From: Microcoleus sp. LEGE 07076
Lineage (GTDB): Bacteria > Cyanobacteriota > Cyanobacteriia > Cyanobacteriales > Microcoleaceae
Assembly (NCBI RefSeq): GCF_015207455.1
Contig: NZ_JADEWV010000044.1
Span: forward strand, 1-39,514
Reading direction: 5' to 3'
Length of the DNA: 39,514 bases
Part shown: in pieces, positions 25,010 to 31,690 of the stretch
Position numbering within the stretch: position 1 is the stretch's first letter
How the letters are laid out: every line of letters starts with the position of its first letter
Translations under genes and position numbers: made by a program
The notes under the pieces: generated by a model
The model's database searches: none
What the model was told of the DNA's origin: nothing
What the model saw: only the letters and a program-made list of their open reading frames with translations

Positions 25010-27289
25010 ATGATCCAAAAAGTATTGAAGCATTGGGATGAGTTGCAGCGATATCTAGAGGAACTGCCTCCAGAGCAAAAAGCAATTTTAAGCAGCAAGA
25101 CCAACCATTTCTCCTCATCTTTGCAGGAATTGTCGAGCCAGTTTATGTCACTTTTGTTAACAACAGAAGACCGCTATCATTTAGAAAAAATTAACCACAA
25201 GTTAGAACTAAAACTATCTCAGCAAAATTCTAAAATAGGCAATCTAGAGCAGCAGTTAGAGCGCAGCCAGCTACTTTACAAAAGGGTGACTAAGGCACTG
25301 ACCCAAGGCGAATCCCGATTTAAAACTATCCTGAAAAACTCTTCCGAGTTAATCACAATTATTGAAGCTGACGGGCAGATCCGAGACCAAAATTCGGTGG
25401 CGCTAGAGCGGATTCTAGGCTACAAACCCGACCAAAGAATTGGTGTATTCCACAGCGATTTGCTCCACCCAGATGATGTACCTGCCTGGGAAGCATATTT
25501 TGCCAGATTGCTGAAACGGCCGGGGATTGCACCGCAGATAGAATATCGCAAACGCCACGCTAACGGTGACTGGGTGTATTTAGAAGTCATTGCTAACAAT
25601 TTGCTGCACGATTCGTCCATCAACGGCATAATCCTCAATTCCCGCGATATCACAGAGCGGAAGCTCTCAGCAGCAGCTTTAGAAAAATCGCAAAAGCAAA
25701 TGTTTAATATTTTAGAAAATATCACCTACGGCTTTTTGGCGATCGACCGCCACTGGCAGTTTACCTACGTCAATGCTAAAGCAGAGGATTGCTTGCACAA
25801 AAAGCGTCAAGAGCTTTTAGGAAAAAATATTTGGGAGCAGTTTCCCGACAGCGCTAAGACGATTTTTTTTGATAATTGTCACAAGGCGGTATCTCGTAAG
25901 GTTGCTGTTAAATTTGAAGAGTATTACGAGCCACTAAATACCTGGTTTGAAATCGAAGCTTATCCATCGGAAGAAGGTTTATCGGTGTTTTTTCAAGATA
26001 TCACCGATCGCAAAAATGCCGAAAATGCACTCAAAAAAATCTACTCTCAGTTACAACAACAAACCAAGCTGCTCGATACCGTACTCTCAACTACACCCGA
26101 CAGACTATTGATGCTGGATCGCTCCGGGCGATTAACTTATATTAACCGCGCCGGATTAGAGTTAACTCCGCTTTCCAAAACCTGCATTTTAGGCAAAACA
26201 TTAGAAAAAATTTGCTGGCCGCCAGAACTCATTAAACTCCACAATAAATGCTGGAAAAATCTACTAGCCACAGGCCAAAGTTTAACAACAGAAACTGACT
26301 TTATTCATCCGCAGACAGGGCGCAGGAATTATTGCAGCTACATCTTTAGCCCCATCAGGAGTGCGGAGGGCTGCATCGTAGCAGTTCTCGTGACAAATAG
26401 AGATATTACTGAACTCAAAAAAGCCGAAGCAGCGCTGCGCGCATCCGAATCTCGCTACCGCATTTTATCGCAAATTACCTCAGATTTTGCCTATTCTTTT
26501 AACTTGTTGCCCGACCAAACCTGGGCCTGCGAGTGGATGACGGAAGCTTTTACTCGGGTTACGGGTTATAGTGCATCAGAAATCGCACATTCCGGTTTGC
26601 CAGAATGCAACTGGATTCATCCCGAAGATCGAGAAATGCTGCGGGAACAAATGCAGTCTCGCTCCCGCAGTTGCAAGGAAGTCAGCGAGTACCGAATTGT
26701 CACAAAATCAGGGGAAGTCCGGTGGCTGTGGGATTGCAGGCAAGTTGTGTGGGATGAAGCCGAGAATCGCCCTGTCGGTGTGTTCGGCGCTTGTCAGGAC
26801 ATCACGGAACACAAGTTAGTAGAGGCTAAATTGTGCGAAACTAATCAAGTTTTAGAAGGGTTAATTAAAGCTTTGCCGGTGGCAGTTGTCGGTGTCGATG
26901 CCAATACTTTGGTGACGGCGTGGAATCCAGCCGCGGAGCAAATTTTCCGATGGCAGCAGTGTGAGGTTTTGGGGCAGAGTTTGCCGATCGTCCCCAGCGA
27001 TGAAGTTACTGATTTTTCTGTTATGTTTAAGTCAGAATTAGCCGGGGAATTGCAATTTGCCAAGGACTGTCGGCGACAGCGGAAAGACGGTTCGTTAATT
27101 GATGTCCGTGTCTCTAGTTTACCGCTGCGAAGTCCCCAAGGCCTGATTACCGGGACTATGAAGATATTTTCTGAGATTTCCGCCCCCAATGGCAAGCCGC
27201 ACCAAACACGGAATATCAAGGGCAATTGCGACGAGTCGCAGCCATTTTGGGCGTCTTACGTCCGGATTCCTCACCTAAAAAAACTTTAA
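25010..27289 (+). CDS. Multi-PAS sensor protein without an output domain
   Basis: A 759-residue cytosolic protein. An N-terminal coiled coil (about 1-100) is followed by five PAS domains at roughly 103-215, 222-340, 345-470, 474-600 and 605-735. Each of the first four ends in a PAC signature such as RDITERK, QDITDRK, NRDITELKKAE or CQDITEHK. PAS domains bind small ligands or cofactors and relay signals. Here the protein stops after the fifth PAS with a 30-residue Asn/Lys/Pro tail. It lacks the histidine kinase, GGDEF/EAL or HTH module normally found. No continuing frame was seen after the stop, only repeats, so either the 3' end was lost or this is a PAS-only adaptor. Start ATG 25010. Confidence 0.92.
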   Translation: MIQKVLKHWDELQRYLEELPPEQKAILSSKTNHFSSSLQELSSQFMSLLLTTEDRYHLEKINHKLELKLSQQNSKIGNLEQQLERSQLLYKRVTKALTQGESRFKTILKNSSELITIIEADGQIRDQNSVALERILGYKPDQRIGVFHSDLLHPDDVPAWEAYFARLLKRPGIAPQIEYRKRHANGDWVYLEVIANNLLHDSSINGIILNSRDITERKLSAAALEKSQKQMFNILENITYGFLAIDRHWQFTYVNAKAEDCLHKKRQELLGKNIWEQFPDSAKTIFFDNCHKAVSRKVAVKFEEYYEPLNTWFEIEAYPSEEGLSVFFQDITDRKNAENALKKIYSQLQQQTKLLDTVLSTTPDRLLMLDRSGRLTYINRAGLELTPLSKTCILGKTLEKICWPPELIKLHNKCWKNLLATGQSLTTETDFIHPQTGRRNYCSYIFSPIRSAEGCIVAVLVTNRDITELKKAEAALRASESRYRILSQITSDFAYSFNLLPDQTWACEWMTEAFTRVTGYSASEIAHSGLPECNWIHPEDREMLREQMQSRSRSCKEVSEYRIVTKSGEVRWLWDCRQVVWDEAENRPVGVFGACQDITEHKLVEAKLCETNQVLEGLIKALPVAVVGVDANTLVTAWNPAAEQIFRWQQCEVLGQSLPIVPSDEVTDFSVMFKSELAGELQFAKDCRRQRKDGSLIDVRVSSLPLRSPQGLITGTMKIFSEISAPNGKPHQTRNIKGNCDESQPFWASYVRIPHLKKL

Positions 27290-27340
27290 ACAAGTAGGGG
27301 CAATCCCACGCATGATATCAATTCCGGTTGCACTACTCAT

Positions 27341-27364
27341 GACTGTTGACTGTTGACTGTTGAC
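27341..27364. repeat. Heptamer tandem repeat (GACTGTT), three units
   Basis: Three exact GACTGTT units plus GAC. The unit is related to the GTTAACT array at 14342-14411. Confidence 0.85.
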
Positions 27365-27474
27365 GGGCGAGTCGAAAAACTGAATGGTTTAATGTTAACT
27401 GTTGAGTGCGATTTTATTATTCCGATGCAACCGGAAACGATATGAAGAGCCCGGATCGGGGGTAGGCACGGGGG

Positions 27475-27583
27475 GACTAAGGAATGAGAATTAAATAACC
27501 TGCAATCTTTATTGTTCTTGTGGGACGGGCGGGAGAGCCCATCCCACAAACTTGTCTAAATTATTTAATTCACGATCCTAAGC
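27475..27583. mobile_element. MITE-like element, second copy with a different interior
   Basis: The left end GACTAAGGAATGAGAATTAA and the right end (reverse complement of GCTTAGGATCGTGAATTAA) are imperfect terminal inverted repeats of about 23 bp. They match the ends of the element at 5714-5872. The interior is a hairpin built on TTGTGGGA.GGGC, unlike the GGCTCTGCC hairpins of the first copy. Confidence 0.6.
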
Positions 27584-27603
27584 TATCAAATATCTAAACT
27601 GCA

Positions 27604-27749
27604 TTAACTCGCCTTACCTTTATTTTTTACTTCTCGGTTCCATTTCATAATTAGTTCTGCATCATTTAACAATTTATTTAACAGGAACTCTAGTTTTTCA
27701 ATGGATTCAAATAATCTATTAGCAACATATTCCTTTGTATCATTTATTA
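27604..27749 (-). pseudogene. 3' remnant of an unidentified gene
   Basis: The minus strand reads an uninterrupted, clearly protein-like frame: INDTKEYVANRLFESIEKLE, then a Leu-rich helix (FLLNKLLNDAELIMKWN) and a basic end (REVKNKGKAS) before TAA at 27606-27604. There is no ATG or GTG start. At 27750 the coding sequence gives way to the arm of a palindromic element, so the 5' part appears lost. The low G+C resembles the parA/DUF488 region. The family was not recognised. A TTG start inside the repeat (27774) would give a 57-residue product, which is less likely. Confidence 0.55.
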
Positions 27750-27833
27750 TTGGGGCAATCCCACGCTCGCTCAACCCAACCTACAATCTACCTCGGCGGT
27801 TGAAACCGGGCAACCACAGGGGGGTTGCCCCAA
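27750..27833. repeat. Palindromic element bordering the gene remnant
   Basis: The 13-bp arms 27750-27762 and 27821-27833 (TTGGGGCAATCCC with GGGGTTGCCCCAA, one G.U) enclose a fragment CGGCGGTTGAAACCG (27794-27808) that recurs in the element at 34738-34870. A partial arm (GGGGCAATCCCACGC) also occurs at 27298-27312. Confidence 0.7.
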
Positions 27834-27912
27834 CACAAACTTTCTTGGGCCGACGCGGACTCAAGAAAAAGCGGCATTAAAGTGTATTTTGCTATGAATT
27901 CCTCACTACAAA

Positions 27913-27997
27913 TATAGCGGTTCGATCGCGTTGTGAGGTATGTCCACCCAGGCCGGTTTGGCCGATGGCACCTCATATCAGAGATCGAAATGCTATA
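27913..27997. repeat. GAACCGCTAT palindromic element, reverse copy
   Basis: Read on the minus strand it gives TATAGCATTTCGA, ATGAGGTGCCA, then ACATACCTCAC and GAACCGCTATA, the same ordered blocks as 20887-20980. It lies just past the stop of the minus-strand gene ending at 28005 and could act as its 3' hairpin. Confidence 0.75.
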
Positions 27998-28004
27998 AGT
28001 TTTT

Positions 28005-28325
28005 TCAATCTTCAACTCGTCTGACAGCCATGCGTTGCAGCGGCAAGCTGAGGATGCTAGAAGCAGTCAACAAGTAAGAAAGAACAGTAGTCAGCTTCAA
28101 ACTGAGCAACCACCAGCTATCCTCTGGTAAATGAAGTTTCAGCCCGAAAAAAGAAATGCAGTAGACTATCCAGTAAGTAAAGCTCATCTCGATCAAAGTT
28201 TCTTCGCTCAAAGTACGCTCGCCCGCCAGCTTCGACTCGCGCTTATCGCCCAGCAGCAGCAAACCCGCAATTGAAGCCATAAAAGAAACCATCACCACAC
28301 TGTCACGCCAGTTAAGCTCAACCAT
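28005..28325 (-). CDS. Small membrane protein of unknown function
   Basis: A 106-residue protein with a short N-terminal span (10-26: VVMVSFMASIAGLLLLG), a charged loop (DKRESKLAGERTLSEE), and hydrophobic spans at about 47-62 and 72-98. It ends in a basic tail (RMAVRRVED). No family was recognised. Codon use is like the neighbouring genes and the membrane topology is sensible, so it is probably real. It is divergent from the potassium channel gene with about 110 bases between start codons, so the two may share regulatory sequence. Confidence 0.65.
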   Translation of the reverse strand: MVELNWRDSVVMVSFMASIAGLLLLGDKRESKLAGERTLSEETLIEMSFTYWIVYCISFFGLKLHLPEDSWWLLSLKLTTVLSYLLTASSILSLPLQRMAVRRVED

Positions 28326-28436
28326 TTTTAACTCCGCTGCGATCTGAATTTTTGGAATTAGAAATCAGTCTAAAGGATAAGTTTTCCTGCTCCCAACAAT
28401 AGTTACAAATTGAAACAGCCGCATTTACAAATCGCA

Positions 28437-29330
28437 ATGAAAATTCACCGCAACCGCCAGCAACAGCCTCGTTTAGTCAGCCGAAAAGGAGAATTCACCT
28501 TAAATATTGTTAAGTTGGGATTACCTCGGCTGCATTTTTCTGACCTCTACCACAAACTGCTAACTCTTTCTTGGCCACAATTTTTTATTCTGATTTGTCT
28601 CTCCTATGCAGTCACGAATTCTTTATTTGCTTTTGCTTACTTGGCGGGAGGAGATTGCATCGCTAATGCACGGCCTGGTTCTTTCAAAGATGCCTTTTAT
28701 TTCAGCGTGCAAACAATGGCGACAATCGGCTACGGCGCCATGTATCCGCGCACGGAGTACGCTAATACTATGGTCGCCATTGAAGCGTTTTTTGGTTTGT
28801 GGGGAGTGGCAATGGTGACAGGATTGGCTTTTTCTAAATTTTCTCGGCCCACCGCTAGAGTGATCTTCAGCCGCGTAGCTGTAATCGCTCCTTTCAACGG
28901 CGTTCCCACTCTGATGTACCGCGCGGGAAATCAGCGCTTCAACCAAATTTTAGAAGCGCAGCAAAAAGCTACTTTGATCCTCGACAAAGTAACATCGGAA
29001 GGAGAATATATGCGGCGTTTTTACGATTTGCAATTGGTGCGGAGTCAATCTCCTATTTTTGCCTTAACTTGGACTGTTATGCACCCAATTGATGAGAACA
29101 GTCCTTTATACCAACTTACTGCCCTAGATTTGAGCGAGCAGCAAGCAGAAATTATAATTACGCTGATGGGAATTGACGAAACTGTTTCGCAAACAATTAA
29201 CGCGCGACATTCTTTTGTAGCGTCGGAAATTATGTGGAATATGCGGTTTGTAGATATTATTTTGAGAACGCCGGATGGCGGGCGGGTGGTTGATTATACT
29301 CGGTTTCACGATGTGAAGCCTGTGGAATGA
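28437..29330 (+). CDS. Inward-rectifier-type (KirBac) potassium channel
   Basis: A 297-residue channel subunit; Kir channels are tetramers in the plasma membrane. After a cytosolic N-terminus with a slide-helix region (HFSDLYHKLLTLSW), TM1 spans about 48-69. The pore helix follows, with the K+ selectivity filter TIGYG (96-100), then TM2 at about 111-133. The remaining 160 residues form the immunoglobulin-like cytosolic Kir domain (RVAVIAPFNGVPTLMYRAGN; FALTWTVMHPIDENSPLY), where regulators bind. Length and order match KirBac1.1/3.1. ATG 28437 is preferred; a TTG at 28410 would add nine residues. It is a single gene. Confidence 0.95.
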   Translation: MKIHRNRQQQPRLVSRKGEFTLNIVKLGLPRLHFSDLYHKLLTLSWPQFFILICLSYAVTNSLFAFAYLAGGDCIANARPGSFKDAFYFSVQTMATIGYGAMYPRTEYANTMVAIEAFFGLWGVAMVTGLAFSKFSRPTARVIFSRVAVIAPFNGVPTLMYRAGNQRFNQILEAQQKATLILDKVTSEGEYMRRFYDLQLVRSQSPIFALTWTVMHPIDENSPLYQLTALDLSEQQAEIIITLMGIDETVSQTINARHSFVASEIMWNMRFVDIILRTPDGGRVVDYTRFHDVKPVE

Positions 29331-29352
29331 GACAAAATTTACGCAGCGGCTA

Positions 29353-29416
29353 GAAACCGGGTTTTTTGCGAAAATACTGCACTCCCACCTTGAATTTCAG
29401 TAAAAAACCCGGTTTC
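29353..29416. repeat. 15-bp perfect inverted repeat (AAACCGGGTTT family)
   Basis: Arms 29353-29367 (GAAACCGGGTTTTTT) and 29402-29416 are perfect reverse complements with a 34-base spacer. The left arm can also act as a terminator-like GGG-T6 signal after the channel gene. Confidence 0.85.
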
Positions 29417-29498
29417 TTTGGTATCGATCCAGGAGTGCTATGAAAATTTTGATTTAGTCACTGCTAGAATACTTGTATGCCAAAACAAGCTAATATTT

Positions 29499-29846
29499 AT
29501 GAGCTCAATAACTGCGAACATGACACTGAAAGAATTGCAACCCCAACTCCTGGCGTTAAGTCCAGAGGAAAAGACTCAAGCTATACAATTTTTAGCCCAA
29601 AGTTTAACCAACTTTTGGTCTGGAATTCAAAAGACTCCTGGAGTGTGCGGCGGCGATGCTTGTATCAGACAAACGCGCATTCCTGTTTGGGTGCTGGTAA
29701 ATGCTCGCCGTTTAGGTATTTCTGAATCTGAACTGTTACAAGATTATCCGACTCTGCGTGCCGCTGACTTGGCAAATGCTTGGGCTTATGCTGAGGCATA
29801 TCCTGACGAGATTGAAACAGCAATTCAAGAAAATGAGGATGATTAA
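29499..29846 (+). CDS. DUF433 antitoxin
   Basis: A 115-residue protein. The N-terminal part (MTLKELQPQLLALSPEEKTQ) resembles a short antitoxin helix region. The DUF433 domain contains KTPGVCGGDACIRQTRIPVW, a winged-helix-like DNA-binding segment, followed by ESELLQDYPTLRAADLANAW. DUF433 proteins are the antitoxin partners of DUF5615 (Mut7-C/PIN-like) toxins, and such a gene starts four bases after this stop. ATG 29499 is used; ATG 29520 is equally likely, and longer starts (29418) give a non-homologous extension. It probably autoregulates the pair. Confidence 0.9.
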   Translation: MSSITANMTLKELQPQLLALSPEEKTQAIQFLAQSLTNFWSGIQKTPGVCGGDACIRQTRIPVWVLVNARRLGISESELLQDYPTLRAADLANAWAYAEAYPDEIETAIQENEDD

Positions 29847-29849
29847 AAA

Positions 29850-30200
29850 GTGGCACGTTTTTATGCAGATGAACAATACCCAAGGCGAATTGTGGAATTT
29901 CTAAGAACTTTAGGTCACGATGTCCTGACAGTACAGGAAGCAGGAAATGCTAATCAAAAAATTCCTGATGAAGAGGTATTAGCTTTTGCATTGAGTATTG
30001 ACCGCGCTATTTTAACCCTCAATCGCCGTCATTTTATCAAGCTGCACGCATTACAACCCGACCATGCTGGTATCATTGTTTGTAAAGATGATTCAAATAG
30101 AGAGCGGCTGGCTGCGCGGATTAATGAGGCTATTTCTAATCTAGAAACTTTGAGAGGTATGCTGATTCGAGTTAACCGCCCATCGGTTGAAGATAAGTGA
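29850..30200 (+). CDS. DUF5615 PIN-like toxin
   Basis: A 116-residue protein starting with GTG. ARFYADEQYPRRIVEFLRTL (2-21) with the first acidic residues D7/E8, then GHDVLTVQEAG, then the PIN-like core DRAILTLNRRHFIKLH (about 51-66) and HAGIIVCKDDSN, mark the DUF5615 family. These are predicted metal-dependent RNases related to VapC-type toxins. It lies four bases after the DUF433 antitoxin gene and is presumably translated from the same mRNA. Reading it as a toxin-antitoxin module follows from known family pairing; activity is not shown by sequence alone. Confidence 0.9.
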   Translation: MARFYADEQYPRRIVEFLRTLGHDVLTVQEAGNANQKIPDEEVLAFALSIDRAILTLNRRHFIKLHALQPDHAGIIVCKDDSNRERLAARINEAISNLETLRGMLIRVNRPSVEDK

Positions 30201-30313
30201 TAGAATACATCGAGTATGAAATGAACTTGCACAGTTGACAAATAAATCCACTATCAATTTACCTAATTAAACATAAAATACGGCTCTCATAAAAGCTTTT
30301 TGTGCATCTTTTA

Positions 30314-30374
30314 TTCCGTGTTCCATCTTCCATCTTCCATCTTCCGTCTTCCTTCTTCCTTCTTCCTTCTTCCT
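30314..30374. repeat. Heptamer tandem repeat (TTCCATC/TTCCTTC), eight units
   Basis: Eight 7-base units (TTCCGTG, three TTCCATC, TTCCGTC, three TTCCTTC) plus TTCCT run directly into the sbcD ATG at 30375. The array is pure pyrimidine apart from a few A and G and leaves no purine-rich ribosome binding site. Confidence 0.92.
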
Positions 30375-31550
30375 ATGCGAATAATTCATACTGCTGACTG
30401 GCATTTGGGGCGGCGTTTTCGAGGGATCGATCGCACTTCTGAAATTGCGATCGCCCTCGAACAGATGTTGAAACAAGCCAAAGAGCTCGATGTCGATGCC
30501 GTGCTCGTCGCCGGCGACATTTTTGACGTACCCAACCCTCCAGCCTACGCTGAGCGCATTGCCTATCACTTTTTTTGCGAGCTCCAAGCAGCCGGAATTC
30601 CCGCAATTGCGATCGCCGGCAATCACGATTCCGCATCCCGCATCGACAGCATCGCCCAACTGCTTTCCCTCGCCGGCGTTCGCGCCCTAGGCAAACCCAA
30701 GCGTTCCGCAGACGGCGGCACGATTCATCTTAACACAAAAAACGGCAAACTTTGCGTGGGAGCAATGCCTTTTGCTTCCGAACAAAGACTGTTAGATGCT
30801 AATTCTCTGTGGCACTCCGGTGATGCCAACCGCCGCCAAAATTACCGCGAAATTGTAGCAGATTTACTTCAAAATTTAACCAGAGATTTTCGAGACAATA
30901 CTGTGAATATGCTGATGGGACACATGAGCATTGACGGGGCGAGATTGGCAAAATCGGAAGTGGCTTATTACACGCGAGACAAATACCTGCACTCGTCGCA
31001 AACTCTGCCGCCGGAAGCTCAGTATGTCGCCCTCGGACACATCCACATTCACCAGCGGATTGTTAATAATTCCCCCGCTTATTATTCCGGTTCTTTAATT
31101 CAGTTAGATTTCGGAGAAGCCGAACAGGAAAAAGGATTTTGTTTGATAGAAGTTGAGCCGGGAAGTCAGGCAAAAGTAGAATTTAAATCTGTGGCTTGCC
31201 ACAAACCGTTAAAAGTGCTTAAATGTGATAACGACAATCTTGATGCTGTTTTAGAAGCTCATCAATATCATCCTGGTTTCTTGAAGGTAATTGTCGATCT
31301 CGACAGCCCGCAAATCGGATTAGCCGATCGCGTGCGACAAATCTGTTCTCAAGCGGTGTCGATCGAACCGCGCTATCGCGATTCACCGCTAGAGCCCACA
31401 GAAATCACTAATATCGATCCCAACAATTTCGATCCGGCGACCGAATTCAGCAACTACTATCAAAACCGCTTGGGAACGACACCGCAACCCGCTGTATTGG
31501 AGGAATTTCAAAATTTGTACAATAAGTTTAAGGAAACACCTAATAGTTAA
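30375..31550 (+). CDS. sbcD: Exonuclease subunit SbcD
   Basis: SbcD is the metallophosphatase nuclease of the SbcCD (Mre11-Rad50-like) complex, which cleaves hairpins and processes DNA ends. The 391-residue protein shows all nuclease motifs: HTADWHLG (D8, H10), VAGDIFD (D48), AGNHD (N83, H84), a later MGHMS, and GHIHIHQ. The C-terminal third (about 280-391) is the capping/SbcC-binding region. ATG 30375 is chosen because the family starts MRIIHTADWH; the in-frame upstream extension from 30300 is only translated heptamer repeat. sbcC follows after 140 bases with a small palindrome between, so co-expression is likely but coupling is loose. Many palindromic elements in this genome are potential SbcCD substrates. 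Confidence 0.97.
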   Translation: MRIIHTADWHLGRRFRGIDRTSEIAIALEQMLKQAKELDVDAVLVAGDIFDVPNPPAYAERIAYHFFCELQAAGIPAIAIAGNHDSASRIDSIAQLLSLAGVRALGKPKRSADGGTIHLNTKNGKLCVGAMPFASEQRLLDANSLWHSGDANRRQNYREIVADLLQNLTRDFRDNTVNMLMGHMSIDGARLAKSEVAYYTRDKYLHSSQTLPPEAQYVALGHIHIHQRIVNNSPAYYSGSLIQLDFGEAEQEKGFCLIEVEPGSQAKVEFKSVACHKPLKVLKCDNDNLDAVLEAHQYHPGFLKVIVDLDSPQIGLADRVRQICSQAVSIEPRYRDSPLEPTEITNIDPNNFDPATEFSNYYQNRLGTTPQPAVLEEFQNLYNKFKETPNS

Positions 31551-31551
31551 A

Positions 31552-31572
31552 TTAGTAATTGGTAATTACTAA
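31552..31572. repeat. Palindrome between sbcD and sbcC
   Basis: 9-bp perfect arms TTAGTAATT/AATTACTAA with a 3-base loop, directly after the sbcD stop codon. The stem is AT-rich and weak, followed by TTCTTT. It may attenuate read-through into sbcC or be an operator. Confidence 0.6.
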
Positions 31573-31656
31573 TTCTTTGCCATTACTCCCGCTCTGCCGA
31601 ACCAACTTGATAAGTGCCATAGCACTAGGAGAAACATCATTGTAAAAATTCCACAA

Positions 31657-31684
31657 TCTAAAATCCAAAATATCAAATTTAAAA
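31657..31684. repeat. Degenerate heptamer array before sbcC
   Basis: Four 7-base units (TCTAAAA, TCCAAAA, TATCAAA, TTTAAAA) end six bases before the sbcC ATG. It is related to the exact array before the DUF3082 gene. Confidence 0.6.
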
Positions 31685-31690
31685 TCATTT

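Larger units (their letters stand above)
27290..28004. other. Repeat cluster with one gene remnant
   Basis: A dense patch of short elements: heptamers (27341-27364), a MITE-like element (27475-27583), a truncated minus-strand coding remnant (27604-27749), a 13-bp palindrome (27750-27833) and a reverse copy of the GAACCGCTAT element (27913-27997). Such a concentration points to a site of repeated insertion or decay after the PAS gene. Confidence 0.7.

Noticed and set aside
27788-28015. Minus-strand open frame of 75 codons
   Set aside because: It is made of two palindromic repeat elements and overlaps the end of the real gene at 28005-28325.
30300-30374. N-terminal extension of SbcD
   Set aside because: The extra 25 residues are only the translation of the TTCCATC/TTCCTTC heptamer array; the family begins MRIIHTADWH at 30375.
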